Below are positions 8,087 to 13,934 of a stretch of DNA of 13,934 nt, in pieces. The notes under the pieces were generated by a model that saw only the letters and a program-made list of their open reading frames with translations, was not told the DNA's origin and searched no databases. A program made the position numbers and the translations under genes. Origin of the DNA: Streptococcus sp. (GTDB lineage Bacteria > Bacillota > Bacilli > Lactobacillales > Aerococcaceae); NCBI GenBank assembly GCA_015264885.1, contig JABZYY010000026.1, forward strand, positions 1 through 13,934, in the 5' to 3' direction. Every line of letters begins with the position of its first letter. The first letter of the stretch is position 1.

Positions 8087-8873
8087 TCATACAGAAGAGC
8101 AGTTGCTCAAACAAATGATTGAGATCCTGGCTCAGGAATCAGTAGAAACCGTATCAGTTGAAGGAAAAACTCCCGAAGAGTTGAAGACGCTTTGGCGAGG
8201 ACTTGTGAATGTCAGACAACCAAAAGATGCCCCTGCAGACTATCTCGTTTTAGAGAATGAGTATTTACAAGAATACCATGCTCCAAGAGTTCAGACATTA
8301 GCAGATTGCCTACCAACTACAAACGACCAAATCAAACTCTATTATGGTGATTTATGTGAACTGAAAGTCGATGCGATTGTGAATGCTGCGAATAGTGAGA
8401 TGCTTGGATGTTTTATTCCAAACCATCGCTGTATTGATAATGCAATTCATACTTTTTCAGGCATTGAACTTCGCTCCTTTTGCCACCATTTAATGGAAGA
8501 GCAAGGAAAGAAGGAACCTGTGGGAAAAGCAAAAATGACACCAGCATTCAACTTGCCTTCGAAGTACATTATTCATACGGTTGGGCCCTTTTTACCTCCA
8601 GGACAAAAAGTAACGCCACTTCGTGAACAGTTACTTGCTGGTTGTTACAAGAGTTGTCTAGAAACAGCAATTAAAGCAGGACTTACCTCGATTGCTTTTT
8701 GCGGAATTTCAACAGGAGAGTTTGGTTTTCCAAAAGAACCTGCTGCGCGTATAGCCGTGGATACAGTGAACAAGTGGTTGCAGGATACGTCTTCAACAAT
8801 GACCGTTGTCTTTTCAACATATACTAGAGAAGATCAAACAATTTATCAGAAATTATTATCAGGAGAGCAGTAG
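8079..8873 (+). CDS. Zinc-dependent macrodomain protein-ADP-ribose hydrolase (SirTM-linked)
   Basis: A 264-residue protein: an N-terminal helical extension of about 80 residues, then a macrodomain. ADP-ribose-binding marks are [16 protein letters not shown] (90-105) and the phosphate loop [10 protein letters not shown] (209-218). The insert [15 protein letters not shown] (110-124) supplies Cys111, His116 and Cys118, the pattern of the zinc-type macrodomains found next to SirTM. Relatives remove the ADP-ribose that SirTM attaches to lipoylated GcvH-L, so this is the predicted eraser of the pair. The ATG overlaps the end of the GcvH-L gene by 8 nt (ATGAATAA) and has no convincing ribosome binding site, so translation probably depends on ribosomes finishing GcvH-L, tying eraser to target output. 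The next gene begins one base after the stop. Confidence 0.93.
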   Translation: MNNHTEEQLLKQMIEILAQESVETVSVEGKTPEELKTLWRGLVNVRQPKDAPADYLVLENEYLQEYHAPRVQTLADCLPTTNDQIKLYYGDLCELKVDAIVNAANSEMLGCFIPNHRCIDNAIHTFSGIELRSFCHHLMEEQGKKEPVGKAKMTPAFNLPSKYIIHTVGPFLPPGQKVTPLREQLLAGCYKSCLETAIKAGLTSIAFCGISTGEFGFPKEPAARIAVDTVNKWLQDTSSTMTVVFSTYTREDQTIYQKLLSGEQ

Positions 8874-8874
8874 A

Positions 8875-9756
8875 ATGACTAAATGGAATGCATTACAAAA
8901 AGAAAGAACAACTGAAGCTAGTCTACTGGCAGATTTATTCCAGGAAGCAGATGCTATTGTGGTTGGTATCGGGGCTGGGATGTCGGCAGCAGATGGATTC
9001 ACCTACATTGGAAGTCGATTCGAAGACGCTTTTCCGGATTTTATTGAGAAGTATCAGTTTTTAGATATGTTACAAGCGAGTTTGTTTCATTTTCCAAGTT
9101 GGGAAGAGTATTGGGCATTTCAAAGTCGTTTTATTGCACTCAATTACCTGGATCAACCTGTGGGACAATCGTATGTGGAACTCTTAGAAATGCTTAAAAC
9201 AAAGCCATACCACATTATCACTACGAATGCGGATAATGCGTTTTGGGTGGCTGGATATGACAAAGAGAAGGTTTATCATATTCAAGGCGAATATGGGCTT
9301 TTCCAATGTAGTCAGCACTGTCATCCAAAAACGTATAGCGATGATGCCTTAGTTCGCAAGATGATTGTCGAGCAAAAAGACATGAAGGTTCCGTATGAAC
9401 TGATTCCGTTCTGCCCAGAATGCGGAGCACCGCTTGAAATTAATAAGCGTAACGCTGAAAAAGGAATGGTAGAGTCAGCTGATTTCTTTGCACAAAAAGC
9501 ACGCTATGATGCGTTTTTAGAAGAACATAAAAATGATAAGGTTCTCTTTTTAGAGATTGGAGTGGGCTTTACAACGCCACAATTTATCAAGACCCCTTTC
9601 CAAAAATGCGTACAAGCTAATCCAAATGCCTTGTTTGTAAGTATGAATCATAAGCATTACCGCATTCCGCTGGCGCTAAGAGAGCAAACCGTACAATTGT
9701 CAGAAAACATCGCCCCATTAATCCATGGGACATATCAAGAGCTTAAAGGAGAATAA
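8875..9756 (+). CDS. Class M sirtuin (SirTM), protein ADP-ribosyltransferase
   Basis: A 293-residue Sir2-fold protein. The NAD+-binding motifs are [11 protein letters not shown] (31-41) and TTNAD (116-120, with Asn118). A zinc ribbon follows, with Cys145/Cys149 (CSQHC) and Cys180/Cys183 (CPEC). At the place of the deacetylase catalytic His the protein reads HIQGEYG, giving Gln137, the hallmark of class M sirtuins, which ADP-ribosylate instead of deacylating. Established work on S. aureus and S. pyogenes shows that SirTM modifies GcvH-L only after lipoylation. The predicted location is cytoplasmic. ATG 8875 lies one base after the macrodomain stop with AGGAG at 8861-8865; an earlier in-frame ATG at 8806 would overlap the macrodomain gene by 68 nt. 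Loss of deacylase activity is inferred from family and motif. Confidence 0.94.
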   Translation: MTKWNALQKERTTEASLLADLFQEADAIVVGIGAGMSAADGFTYIGSRFEDAFPDFIEKYQFLDMLQASLFHFPSWEEYWAFQSRFIALNYLDQPVGQSYVELLEMLKTKPYHIITTNADNAFWVAGYDKEKVYHIQGEYGLFQCSQHCHPKTYSDDALVRKMIVEQKDMKVPYELIPFCPECGAPLEINKRNAEKGMVESADFFAQKARYDAFLEEHKNDKVLFLEIGVGFTTPQFIKTPFQKCVQANPNALFVSMNHKHYRIPLALREQTVQLSENIAPLIHGTYQELKGE

Positions 9757-9759
9757 ACG

Positions 9760-10782
9760 ATGTATTTAATCGAACCAATCCGTGATGGAAAATATGTAAA
9801 AGATGGAGCAGTAGCGCTTGCGATGCAAGTATATGTGCAAAGTAATGTCTTCTTGGATGATGACATTTTGTTCCCATATTACTGCGACCCTAAAGTAGAA
9901 ATTGGAAAATTCCAAAATACAATTGCCGAAGTAAACGAAGAGTATTTAAAAGAAAACAATATTCTTGTTGTTCGTCGTGACACTGGTGGTGGTGCCGTAT
10001 ATGTGGATTCTGGTGCCGTAAATGTGTGCTACTTAATTCAAGACAATGGAATCTTCGGTGACTTCAAGAGAACGTATGAACCAGCGATTAAAGCTTTACA
10101 TGAACTCGGCGCAACAGCTGTAGAACAAACAGGTCGTAACGACTTAACCATTGAAGGGAAAAAAGTATCCGGAGCTGCGATGACGATTAGCAACGGTCGT
10201 GTATACGGTGGTTTCTCGCTCTTATTAGATGTGGACTATGATGCGATGGAAAAAGTCTTGAACCCAAACAAGAAGAAATTACAATCTAAAGGAATTCAAT
10301 CGGTTCGTGCACGTGTGGGAAGTATTCGTCCATATCTTGCTCCAGAATATCAAAACGTGACGGTAGATGAGTTCAAAAACTTAATTACTTGTAAGATTTT
10401 GGGGATTAACTCGATTGACGAAGCAAAACGTTATGTGTTAACGGAAGAAGATTGGAAAGCCATCGATGAACTCACAGCATCTAAATATAAAAACTGGGAA
10501 TGGAATTATGGCCAGTCTCCACAATATAGTGATTATCGTGATGGACGTTTTGCATGTGGAACGATTCAATGTTACTTAGAAGTGGAACAAGGTAGAATTT
10601 CAAATTGTCGTATTTACGGAGATTTCTTCGCTAAAGGAAATGTTCAAGAAGTCGAAGAAAAATTAAAAGGCGTTCGTATGGTGAAAGAAGACTTAGTAGA
10701 CGTCTTAAGCAAAATCGATTTGAGCAGCTACTTTGGAGCTGTTACTGCTGAAGAATTTGCGGGACTCGTTTTAGGAGAATAA
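9760..10782 (+). CDS. lplA2: Lipoate-protein ligase LplA2
   Basis: A 340-residue lipoate ligase with both the large catalytic domain and the small C-terminal lid domain. Seen motifs are the lipoate-binding loop RRDTGGGAVY (72-81), GRND (125-128) and the catalytic Lys135 in GKKVSGAA. The enzyme activates free lipoate with ATP and attaches it to a lysine, here most likely Lys56 of the GcvH-L encoded three genes upstream. In S. aureus LplA2 is the member of the pair tied to GcvH-L and the SirTM operon. ATG 9760 lies three bases after the SirTM stop with AAAGGAG at 9745-9751. It is the last gene of the operon; a hairpin terminator follows within 50 nt of its stop. Whether the host has a second ligase cannot be seen here. 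Confidence 0.93.
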   Translation: MYLIEPIRDGKYVKDGAVALAMQVYVQSNVFLDDDILFPYYCDPKVEIGKFQNTIAEVNEEYLKENNILVVRRDTGGGAVYVDSGAVNVCYLIQDNGIFGDFKRTYEPAIKALHELGATAVEQTGRNDLTIEGKKVSGAAMTISNGRVYGGFSLLLDVDYDAMEKVLNPNKKKLQSKGIQSVRARVGSIRPYLAPEYQNVTVDEFKNLITCKILGINSIDEAKRYVLTEEDWKAIDELTASKYKNWEWNYGQSPQYSDYRDGRFACGTIQCYLEVEQGRISNCRIYGDFFAKGNVQEVEEKLKGVRMVKEDLVDVLSKIDLSSYFGAVTAEEFAGLVLGE

Positions 10783-10785
10783 AGT

Positions 10786-10822
10786 AAAAAATAGAGTGAT
10801 ACCGTATACGGTATCACTCTAT
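10786..10822 (-). terminator. Terminator of the - strand PgpA-like gene, built on a perfect 32-bp palindrome
   Basis: Positions 10791-10822 are a perfect palindrome (half site ATAGAGTGATACCGTA). In - strand RNA this gives a stem of about 14 bp with a UAUA loop, followed by a run of T (complement of 10786-10790). It lies about 45 nt past the - strand stop codon. On the + strand it also folds but has no T run, so its main role is probably to end leftward transcription. Confidence 0.75.
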
Positions 10823-10830
10823 CTATTTAG

Positions 10831-10862
10831 AAAAGGATGAAGCGGGGTGCTTCATCCTTTTT
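10831..10862 (+). terminator. Rho-independent terminator of the SirTM-LplA2 operon
   Basis: A perfect 13-bp stem (10831-10843, AAAAGGATGAAGC, with 10849-10861) closes over the loop GGGGT and ends in TTTTT at 10858-10862. It ends rightward transcription from the seven-gene operon. It stops 6 nt before the last base of the convergent PgpA-like gene and could also act weakly leftward. Confidence 0.9.
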
Positions 10863-10868
10863 GCTTGA

Positions 10869-11369
10869 TTAGTCTAATTCTTCTTTTGCTGGAATGCTGT
10901 GAGCTAGACGACTTGCTGCAGCGGCAGCAATAGCACCAACTAGGTCATCTAAGAAGATGTTTACTTTACCAGTTGATTTATCATCTAAGTTTTTAAGAAT
11001 TCCCGGTTTTACTTTATCGATATAACCATAGTTTGTAAATCCAATAGAACCATATACGTTTACGATAGATAATGCTAAGATTTCATCGACACCGTATAAG
11101 GGCTCGTCTTCAGATAAGACATCGTTTAATAATGGATGTAATTTCTTTTCTTCTGCTAATTTATCCATTTCAATACCTGTGATAACGGCGTTTTGAACTT
11201 CGCGTTTCTTCAATACGCTATTAACGTTCAATAAGCATTCTTCTTTCGTTAATCCTGGTACATATTTTTCTTGTAAGAAATAAACTAATTCAGCAATTTG
11301 TTCTAATTCTACACCACGCTCAGATAGTAATTCTAAACAGCGATTGTGTAATTCTTTTGGGCTTTTCAT
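10869..11369 (-). CDS. Phosphatidylglycerophosphatase A-related protein (YutG/LtrC-like)
   Basis: A 166-residue protein of the PgpA superfamily in its soluble YutG/LtrC form. The first 55 residues are charged and helical (MKSPKELHNRCLELLSERGV), unlike the membrane start of E. coli PgpA. The conserved core contains GVDE (93-96), YGSIGFTNYGYIDKVKPG (106-123) and IFLDDLVGAIAAA (138-150) with the acid pair Asp141-Asp142 likely at the active site. PgpA dephosphorylates phosphatidylglycerophosphate to phosphatidylglycerol, but the YutG/LtrC branch has no settled function; the Listeria relative is named for low-temperature growth. No strong transmembrane helix is seen. The ATG has AAGGAGG at 11379-11385 with ideal spacing. 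It is a single-gene unit with its own promoter, convergent to the LplA2 gene. Confidence 0.85.
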   Translation of the reverse strand: MKSPKELHNRCLELLSERGVELEQIAELVYFLQEKYVPGLTKEECLLNVNSVLKKREVQNAVITGIEMDKLAEEKKLHPLLNDVLSEDEPLYGVDEILALSIVNVYGSIGFTNYGYIDKVKPGILKNLDDKSTGKVNIFLDDLVGAIAAAAASRLAHSIPAKEELD

Positions 11370-11425
11370 CCGAAAAATCCTCCTTTTGACAAATTATGAA
11401 ACCCTTTTACAAAGAGTAGCTTTTT

Positions 11426-11434
11426 ATTTTAACA
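11426..11434 (-). promoter_or_regulatory. Possible extended -10 promoter of the PgpA-like gene
   Basis: Read on the - strand, TGTTAAAAT is an extended -10 box (TGn plus TAAAAT), giving a start near 11419 and a leader of about 50 nt. No good -35 box is visible, since the upstream DNA is the terminator of the preceding gene. That terminator makes a separate promoter necessary somewhere in this interval. Confidence 0.45.
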
Positions 11435-11440
11435 CAAAAT

Positions 11441-11468
11441 AGAAAAACGCCCAAATGAATTGAGCGTT
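11441..11468 (-). terminator. Rho-independent terminator after the ferredoxin-NADP reductase gene
   Basis: On the - strand AACGCTCAA pairs with TTGGGCGTT (9 bp, one G-U pair) around a 5-nt loop (11446-11468), followed by a TTTTTCTATTTT tract. It lies 22 nt after the reductase stop codon and isolates that operon from the PgpA-like gene. Confidence 0.8.
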
Positions 11469-11490
11469 CTGTTTGAAATTTTGTAAACGG

Positions 11491-12477
11491 TTAGAACATC
11501 GATGAGCTATGAATTGTGCTCGGACGGCTATTGGGGTTTACGTAAGTCATTGCAGCATTAATGGCAACAGGTGCTTCACCAAAACCAGTCGCGATGATTT
11601 TTACTTTGCCATCGTATGTTGCGATATCTCCAACGGCAAAGACGCCTGGAAGAGTCGTTTCCATTTGGCTGTTTGTCACGATGGTGTTACGAACCACATC
11701 GAATCCCCAGTTCTTCATTTCTCCAATAGAAGAAGAGAAGCCATAGTTCACGATAAAATCGTCAACAGGAAGTTCATTCTGGTCTTCACCTTTAGCGTGT
11801 TTCAGTACAACGGATTGAATAGTTTTACCATCTCCAATAAGTTGGTCAGGAAGATAAGGCGTTAAAATTTCAACGCTTGATTCTTCCAATTGTTTCACGC
11901 TATGTTCTTGTGCACGGAACTGTGGACGACGATGGACGATCGTCACTTTCTTTGCGATTGGTTCTAAAGCTAGTGCCCAGTCTACCGCAGAATCTCCACC
12001 GCCGCAGATGGCTACGGTACGGTCGCGGAATCGCTCTAAGTTCGTTACGAAGTAGTGTAGGTTGCTGTTTTCGTAAGTTTCAGCATTTTCTACATCGAGT
12101 TTACGTGGACGGAAGGCGCCATTTCCACAAGCGATAATCACTGTTTTTGCATAGTGCGTTTGTTTAGAAGTTACGAGTTCATATCCGAAGTCTGTTTTGT
12201 TTAATTCGAGTGCTTCTTCTTCTAAGCAGTACTGAGTTTCTGGGAAACGTTCGAGCTGCTTTTTCAAGTTTTCGACTAAATCGCCTGCTGTAATTTCAGG
12301 GAAGGCTGGAATATCGTAAATCATTTTTTCAGGATAAAGCATTCCGGGTTGCCCACCTAATTGGGGCAAAGTTTCAATAATTTTTACAGAGGCTTGGCGT
12401 AAGCCCGCGTAAAAGGCGGTGAAAAGCCCAACAGGCCCACCGCCGATAATAAGAATATCAACAATTTCTTGTGTCAC
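11491..12477 (-). CDS. Ferredoxin/flavodoxin-NADP+ reductase, YumC (TrxR-like) type
   Basis: A 328-residue two-dinucleotide-domain flavoprotein. The FAD site is IIGGGPVGLFTAFYAG (10-25). The NADPH site is CGGGDSAVDWA (158-168), with VHRRPQFRAQE (181-191) binding the 2'-phosphate, and the second FAD contact is GVFAVGD (278-284). The redox CxxC of true thioredoxin reductase, expected just before the DSA motif, is absent, which marks the YumC-type ferredoxin-NADP+ reductases of Firmicutes. These pass electrons between NADPH and ferredoxin or flavodoxin; in B. subtilis YumC is the only ferredoxin-NADP reductase and essential. The start is GTG at 12477 with GGAGG at 12484-12488. It is the second gene of a two-gene unit, 13 nt after the YuiD-like gene, and ends in its own terminator. 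Confidence 0.93.
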   Translation of the reverse strand: MTQEIVDILIIGGGPVGLFTAFYAGLRQASVKIIETLPQLGGQPGMLYPEKMIYDIPAFPEITAGDLVENLKKQLERFPETQYCLEEEALELNKTDFGYELVTSKQTHYAKTVIIACGNGAFRPRKLDVENAETYENSNLHYFVTNLERFRDRTVAICGGGDSAVDWALALEPIAKKVTIVHRRPQFRAQEHSVKQLEESSVEILTPYLPDQLIGDGKTIQSVVLKHAKGEDQNELPVDDFIVNYGFSSSIGEMKNWGFDVVRNTIVTNSQMETTLPGVFAVGDIATYDGKVKIIATGFGEAPVAINAAMTYVNPNSRPSTIHSSSMF

Positions 12478-12490
12478 TTTGTACCTCCGA

Positions 12491-13000
12491 TTAATAGAAG
12501 ATTCTTAAAATAAAGGCCATTGCGATACCAGTTAGTACACCGGCGAACACCTCGATGGGTTTGTGACCTAGATATTTTTTGATAATTAATTTTTTGTTTT
12601 CTTCTGTGTCAAAGAGATCGATTGGATCGTCTTCAGATTCGATTTCAACATGCTTTAATGCGCTTGATTCTTCACGTATTTGTTCTTCGTATAATTTTTG
12701 TAGGAGAATTCCTTGCTCACCACTTTGACGACGAACGGCCATAGCATCGAACATAACGATTAGGCCAAAAGTAGTTGCGATAGCAACAAATGGCGAAGCA
12801 AATCCGTGGTCAATAATTAACGCTGTAATCAGCGAGCTAACAGCAGCTGAGTGAGAACTTGGCATTCCACCAGTGCTAGTTACTAATGAAACGTTTGCGC
12901 CTGCTTTTTTTGAGAAGAGCGCAATCGGGAATTTGACAAATTGTGCAAATAGAATCGAGCAAACAGAAGCGATTAATGGATAATTTCGTAATATTGTCAT
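12491..13000 (-). CDS. Divergent PAP2-family membrane protein (YuiD-like)
   Basis: A 169-residue integral membrane protein of the divergent PAP2 (DUF212) family. Helices lie at about 8-29, 52-65, 70-86 and 149-167. The phosphatase-like motif GGMPSSHSA (44-52) is intact; DAMAVRRQSGEQ (85-96) and GHKPIEVFAG (145-154) correspond to the divergent remaining motifs. A charged insert of about 40 residues rich in Glu and Asp (about 105-140) faces one side of the membrane. The family is assumed to act on a lipid or polyprenyl phosphate, but no substrate is established. The start is placed at ATG 13000, with a GAGTGAGAG site just upstream. An in-frame TTG at 13033 sits at the predicted transcription start and has no binding site. 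It is co-transcribed with the reductase gene downstream. Confidence 0.87.
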   Translation of the reverse strand: MTILRNYPLIASVCSILFAQFVKFPIALFSKKAGANVSLVTSTGGMPSSHSAAVSSLITALIIDHGFASPFVAIATTFGLIVMFDAMAVRRQSGEQGILLQKLYEEQIREESSALKHVEIESEDDPIDLFDTEENKKLIIKKYLGHKPIEVFAGVLTGIAMAFILRIFY

Positions 13001-13035
13001 TAAACTCTCACTCTTTCTTTTTTCTATACTCAAAT

Positions 13036-13044
13036 ACTATACCA
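13036..13044 (-). promoter_or_regulatory. Extended -10 promoter of the YuiD-like/reductase unit
   Basis: On the - strand TGGTATAGT is a TGn-extended -10 box; the -35 region (TTAGTG, 18 nt upstream) is weak. Transcription would start near 13029, giving a leader of about 29 nt before ATG 13000. This also rules against the upstream TTG as start codon. Confidence 0.6.
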
Positions 13045-13119
13045 CGAAACCATGAAAATCACTAAGGAAAATTTATAGATATTCTTTATTTTTTTATTAA
13101 GGCGGATAAGAACGCTAAA

Positions 13120-13148
13120 TTGCACCCGTTTGCCTTTTGTGGTTTAAT
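13120..13148 (+). promoter_or_regulatory. SigA-type promoter of the cyclophilin gene
   Basis: TTGCAC (13120-13125) and TTTAAT (13143-13148) are 17 nt apart, and the -10 box carries a TGG extension. The start would be near 13155, leaving a leader of about 45 nt. It is divergent from the YuiD-like promoter, with about 75 nt of AT-rich DNA between them in which I see nothing further. Confidence 0.65.
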
Positions 13149-13199
13149 AGAGGATGGTAGATGAGTAATCATTAGTATGAATTAAAAGGAGATGGAAAA

Positions 13200-13790
13200 A
13201 TGAGTCAATTTCCACAATTGAATGAAGTGCATGAAAACAATCCACTCGTGACTGTGCATACGAACTTGGGCGATTTTACATTGGAATTATTCCCTGAAGT
13301 AGCACCTAAGACAGTGGAAAATTTCGTAACACATGCGAAAAATGGATATTATGATGGAGTAATTTTCCACCGTGTCATTGAAGACTTCATGATTCAAGGT
13401 GGCGACCCAACTGGAACAGGGATGGGTGGCGAGTCTATTTACGGACGTACTTTCGAAGATGAATTTTCAAGAGAAGCATTCAACTTGTATGGAACTTTAT
13501 CAATGGCAAATGCAGGTCCAAACACAAACGGATCTCAATTCTTCATTGTTACAGCAAAACAAGTGCCCGCACAAATGTTGAAACAATTAAAAGATGGCGG
13601 CTGGCCTGAAGAAATCGTTGAAGAATACGCTAAAGTGGGTGGGACACCTTGGTTAGACCACCGTCATACAGTATTTGGACGAGTTGTTGAAGGGATGGAC
13701 GTTGTTCTTAAGATTGAAGGCGTAGAACGTAATGCGCAAGATCGTCCACTAGAAGATGTTGTGATTGAATCGATGGACGTAAAAGCGTAG
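13200..13790 (+). CDS. Cyclophilin-type peptidyl-prolyl cis-trans isomerase
   Basis: A 196-residue cytoplasmic cyclophilin (no signal peptide) that speeds cis-trans isomerisation of X-Pro bonds. The catalytic core is present: [19 protein letters not shown] (56-74) with Arg58 and Gln66, [15 protein letters not shown] (102-116), and [12 protein letters not shown] (151-162). Trp151 is at the cyclosporin-contact position, where E. coli enzymes have Phe, so cyclosporin A binding is possible. An insert of about 30 residues (119-148) before WLDHRH makes it longer than E. coli PpiB and is common in Gram-positive homologues. ATG 13200 has AAGGAG at 13186-13191. The S1-domain gene starts 8 nt after its stop, and that gene's binding site overlaps this stop codon, so the two are probably one operon. 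Confidence 0.94.
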   Translation: MSQFPQLNEVHENNPLVTVHTNLGDFTLELFPEVAPKTVENFVTHAKNGYYDGVIFHRVIEDFMIQGGDPTGTGMGGESIYGRTFEDEFSREAFNLYGTLSMANAGPNTNGSQFFIVTAKQVPAQMLKQLKDGGWPEEIVEEYAKVGGTPWLDHRHTVFGRVVEGMDVVLKIEGVERNAQDRPLEDVVIESMDVKA

Positions 13791-13798
13791 GAGGTTCT

Positions 13799-13934
13799 AT
13801 GAGCAAAACTTTTAGAATTGGAGACATCGTTACGGCTAAAGTAACGGGTGTACAAAATTACGGAGTTTTCTTGGAGCTAGACGAAGATACGCAAGGTTTG
13901 ATTCATATTTCTGAGTGTAAACATGGATATATGG
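13799..13934 (+). CDS. S1-domain RNA-binding protein (CvfD/YugI type), 5' part
   Basis: Only the first 45 codons are in the window. They form the start of an S1 OB-fold domain: GDIVTAKVTGVQNYGVFLEL, then QGLIHISECKHGYM. The protein starting almost directly with the S1 domain, and the HISECKHGYM form, fit the small single-S1 proteins YugI (general stress protein 13) and CvfD rather than ribosomal protein S1 or polynucleotide phosphorylase. CvfD-type proteins are post-transcriptional regulators in streptococci. GGAGG at 13790-13794 overlaps the cyclophilin stop codon, with a short 4-nt spacing to the ATG. The remainder of the gene is beyond the window, so other S1 proteins cannot be excluded. 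Confidence 0.8.
   Translation, partial: MSKTFRIGDIVTAKVTGVQNYGVFLELDEDTQGLIHISECKHGYM

Noticed and set aside
8806..8874. Upstream in-frame extension of the SirTM gene from ATG 8806
   Set aside because: It is encoded within the macrodomain gene; ATG 8875 has a strong AGGAG site and fits sirtuin class M length.
11509..11865. Open frame on the + strand opposite the reductase gene
   Set aside because: The - strand reductase is unmistakable here; the opposite frame has no start context or family resemblance.
11491..12477. Thioredoxin reductase
   Set aside because: The redox-active CxxC before the DSA motif is absent; the protein reads AICGGGDSA, typical of YumC-type ferredoxin-NADP reductases.
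13001..13033. TTG start at 13033 for the YuiD-like protein
   Set aside because: It sits at the predicted transcription start, directly after a -10 box, and lacks a ribosome binding site; ATG 13000 is better.

Overview
The window is a gene-dense, AT-leaning stretch of a low-GC Gram-positive (Firmicutes) chromosome. Strong AAGGAGG-type ribosome binding sites, occasional GTG starts, tandem YfhO proteins, a YumC-type ferredoxin-NADP reductase and the lipoate-linked sirtuin operon point to Lactobacillales. A Carnobacteriaceae/Granulicatella-like host is my guess; it cannot be proven from this sequence alone. I see no mobile element, tRNA, rRNA or CRISPR array, and no gap without a gene exceeds about 200 bases.

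Layout. (1) 1-4008, + strand: the 3' part of one YfhO-family membrane protein gene and a complete second one, in tandem, closed by a terminator. (2) 4031-10862, + strand: a seven-gene operon behind one clear promoter: amidase-signature hydrolase, OYE-like flavin oxidoreductase, luciferase-like (LLM) oxidoreductase, GcvH-L, zinc-type macrodomain hydrolase, class M sirtuin (SirTM), and lipoate-protein ligase LplA2. (3) 10786-11434, - strand: a PgpA/YutG/LtrC-like gene with its own promoter, convergent to the operon across back-to-back terminators. (4) 11441-13044, - strand: a two-gene unit, YuiD-like divergent PAP2 protein then YumC-type reductase. (5) 13120 to the end, + strand: a cyclophilin followed by the start of an S1-domain RNA-binding protein (CvfD/YugI type).

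The centre of interest is the seven-gene operon. From published work on Staphylococcus aureus and Streptococcus pyogenes, LplA2 lipoylates the small GcvH-like carrier, SirTM then ADP-ribosylates the lipoylated carrier using NAD+, and the macrodomain protein removes the ADP-ribose; OYE and LLM flavoproteins belong to the extended operon. The window has all of these, with the expected key residues (GcvH-L Lys56 and Asp27, a Gln in place of the sirtuin catalytic His, the Cys-His-Cys zinc loop of the macrodomain).

The less expected part is the leading amidase, which has an intact Lys-Ser-Ser triad. Because the Enterococcus faecalis lipoamidase is also an amidase-signature enzyme, I propose it as a candidate eraser of the lipoyl amide. 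That would give a writer and an eraser for both modifications in one transcript. This is inference. The OYE homologue also lacks the usual active-site His pair, so it may not be an ordinary ene-reductase.
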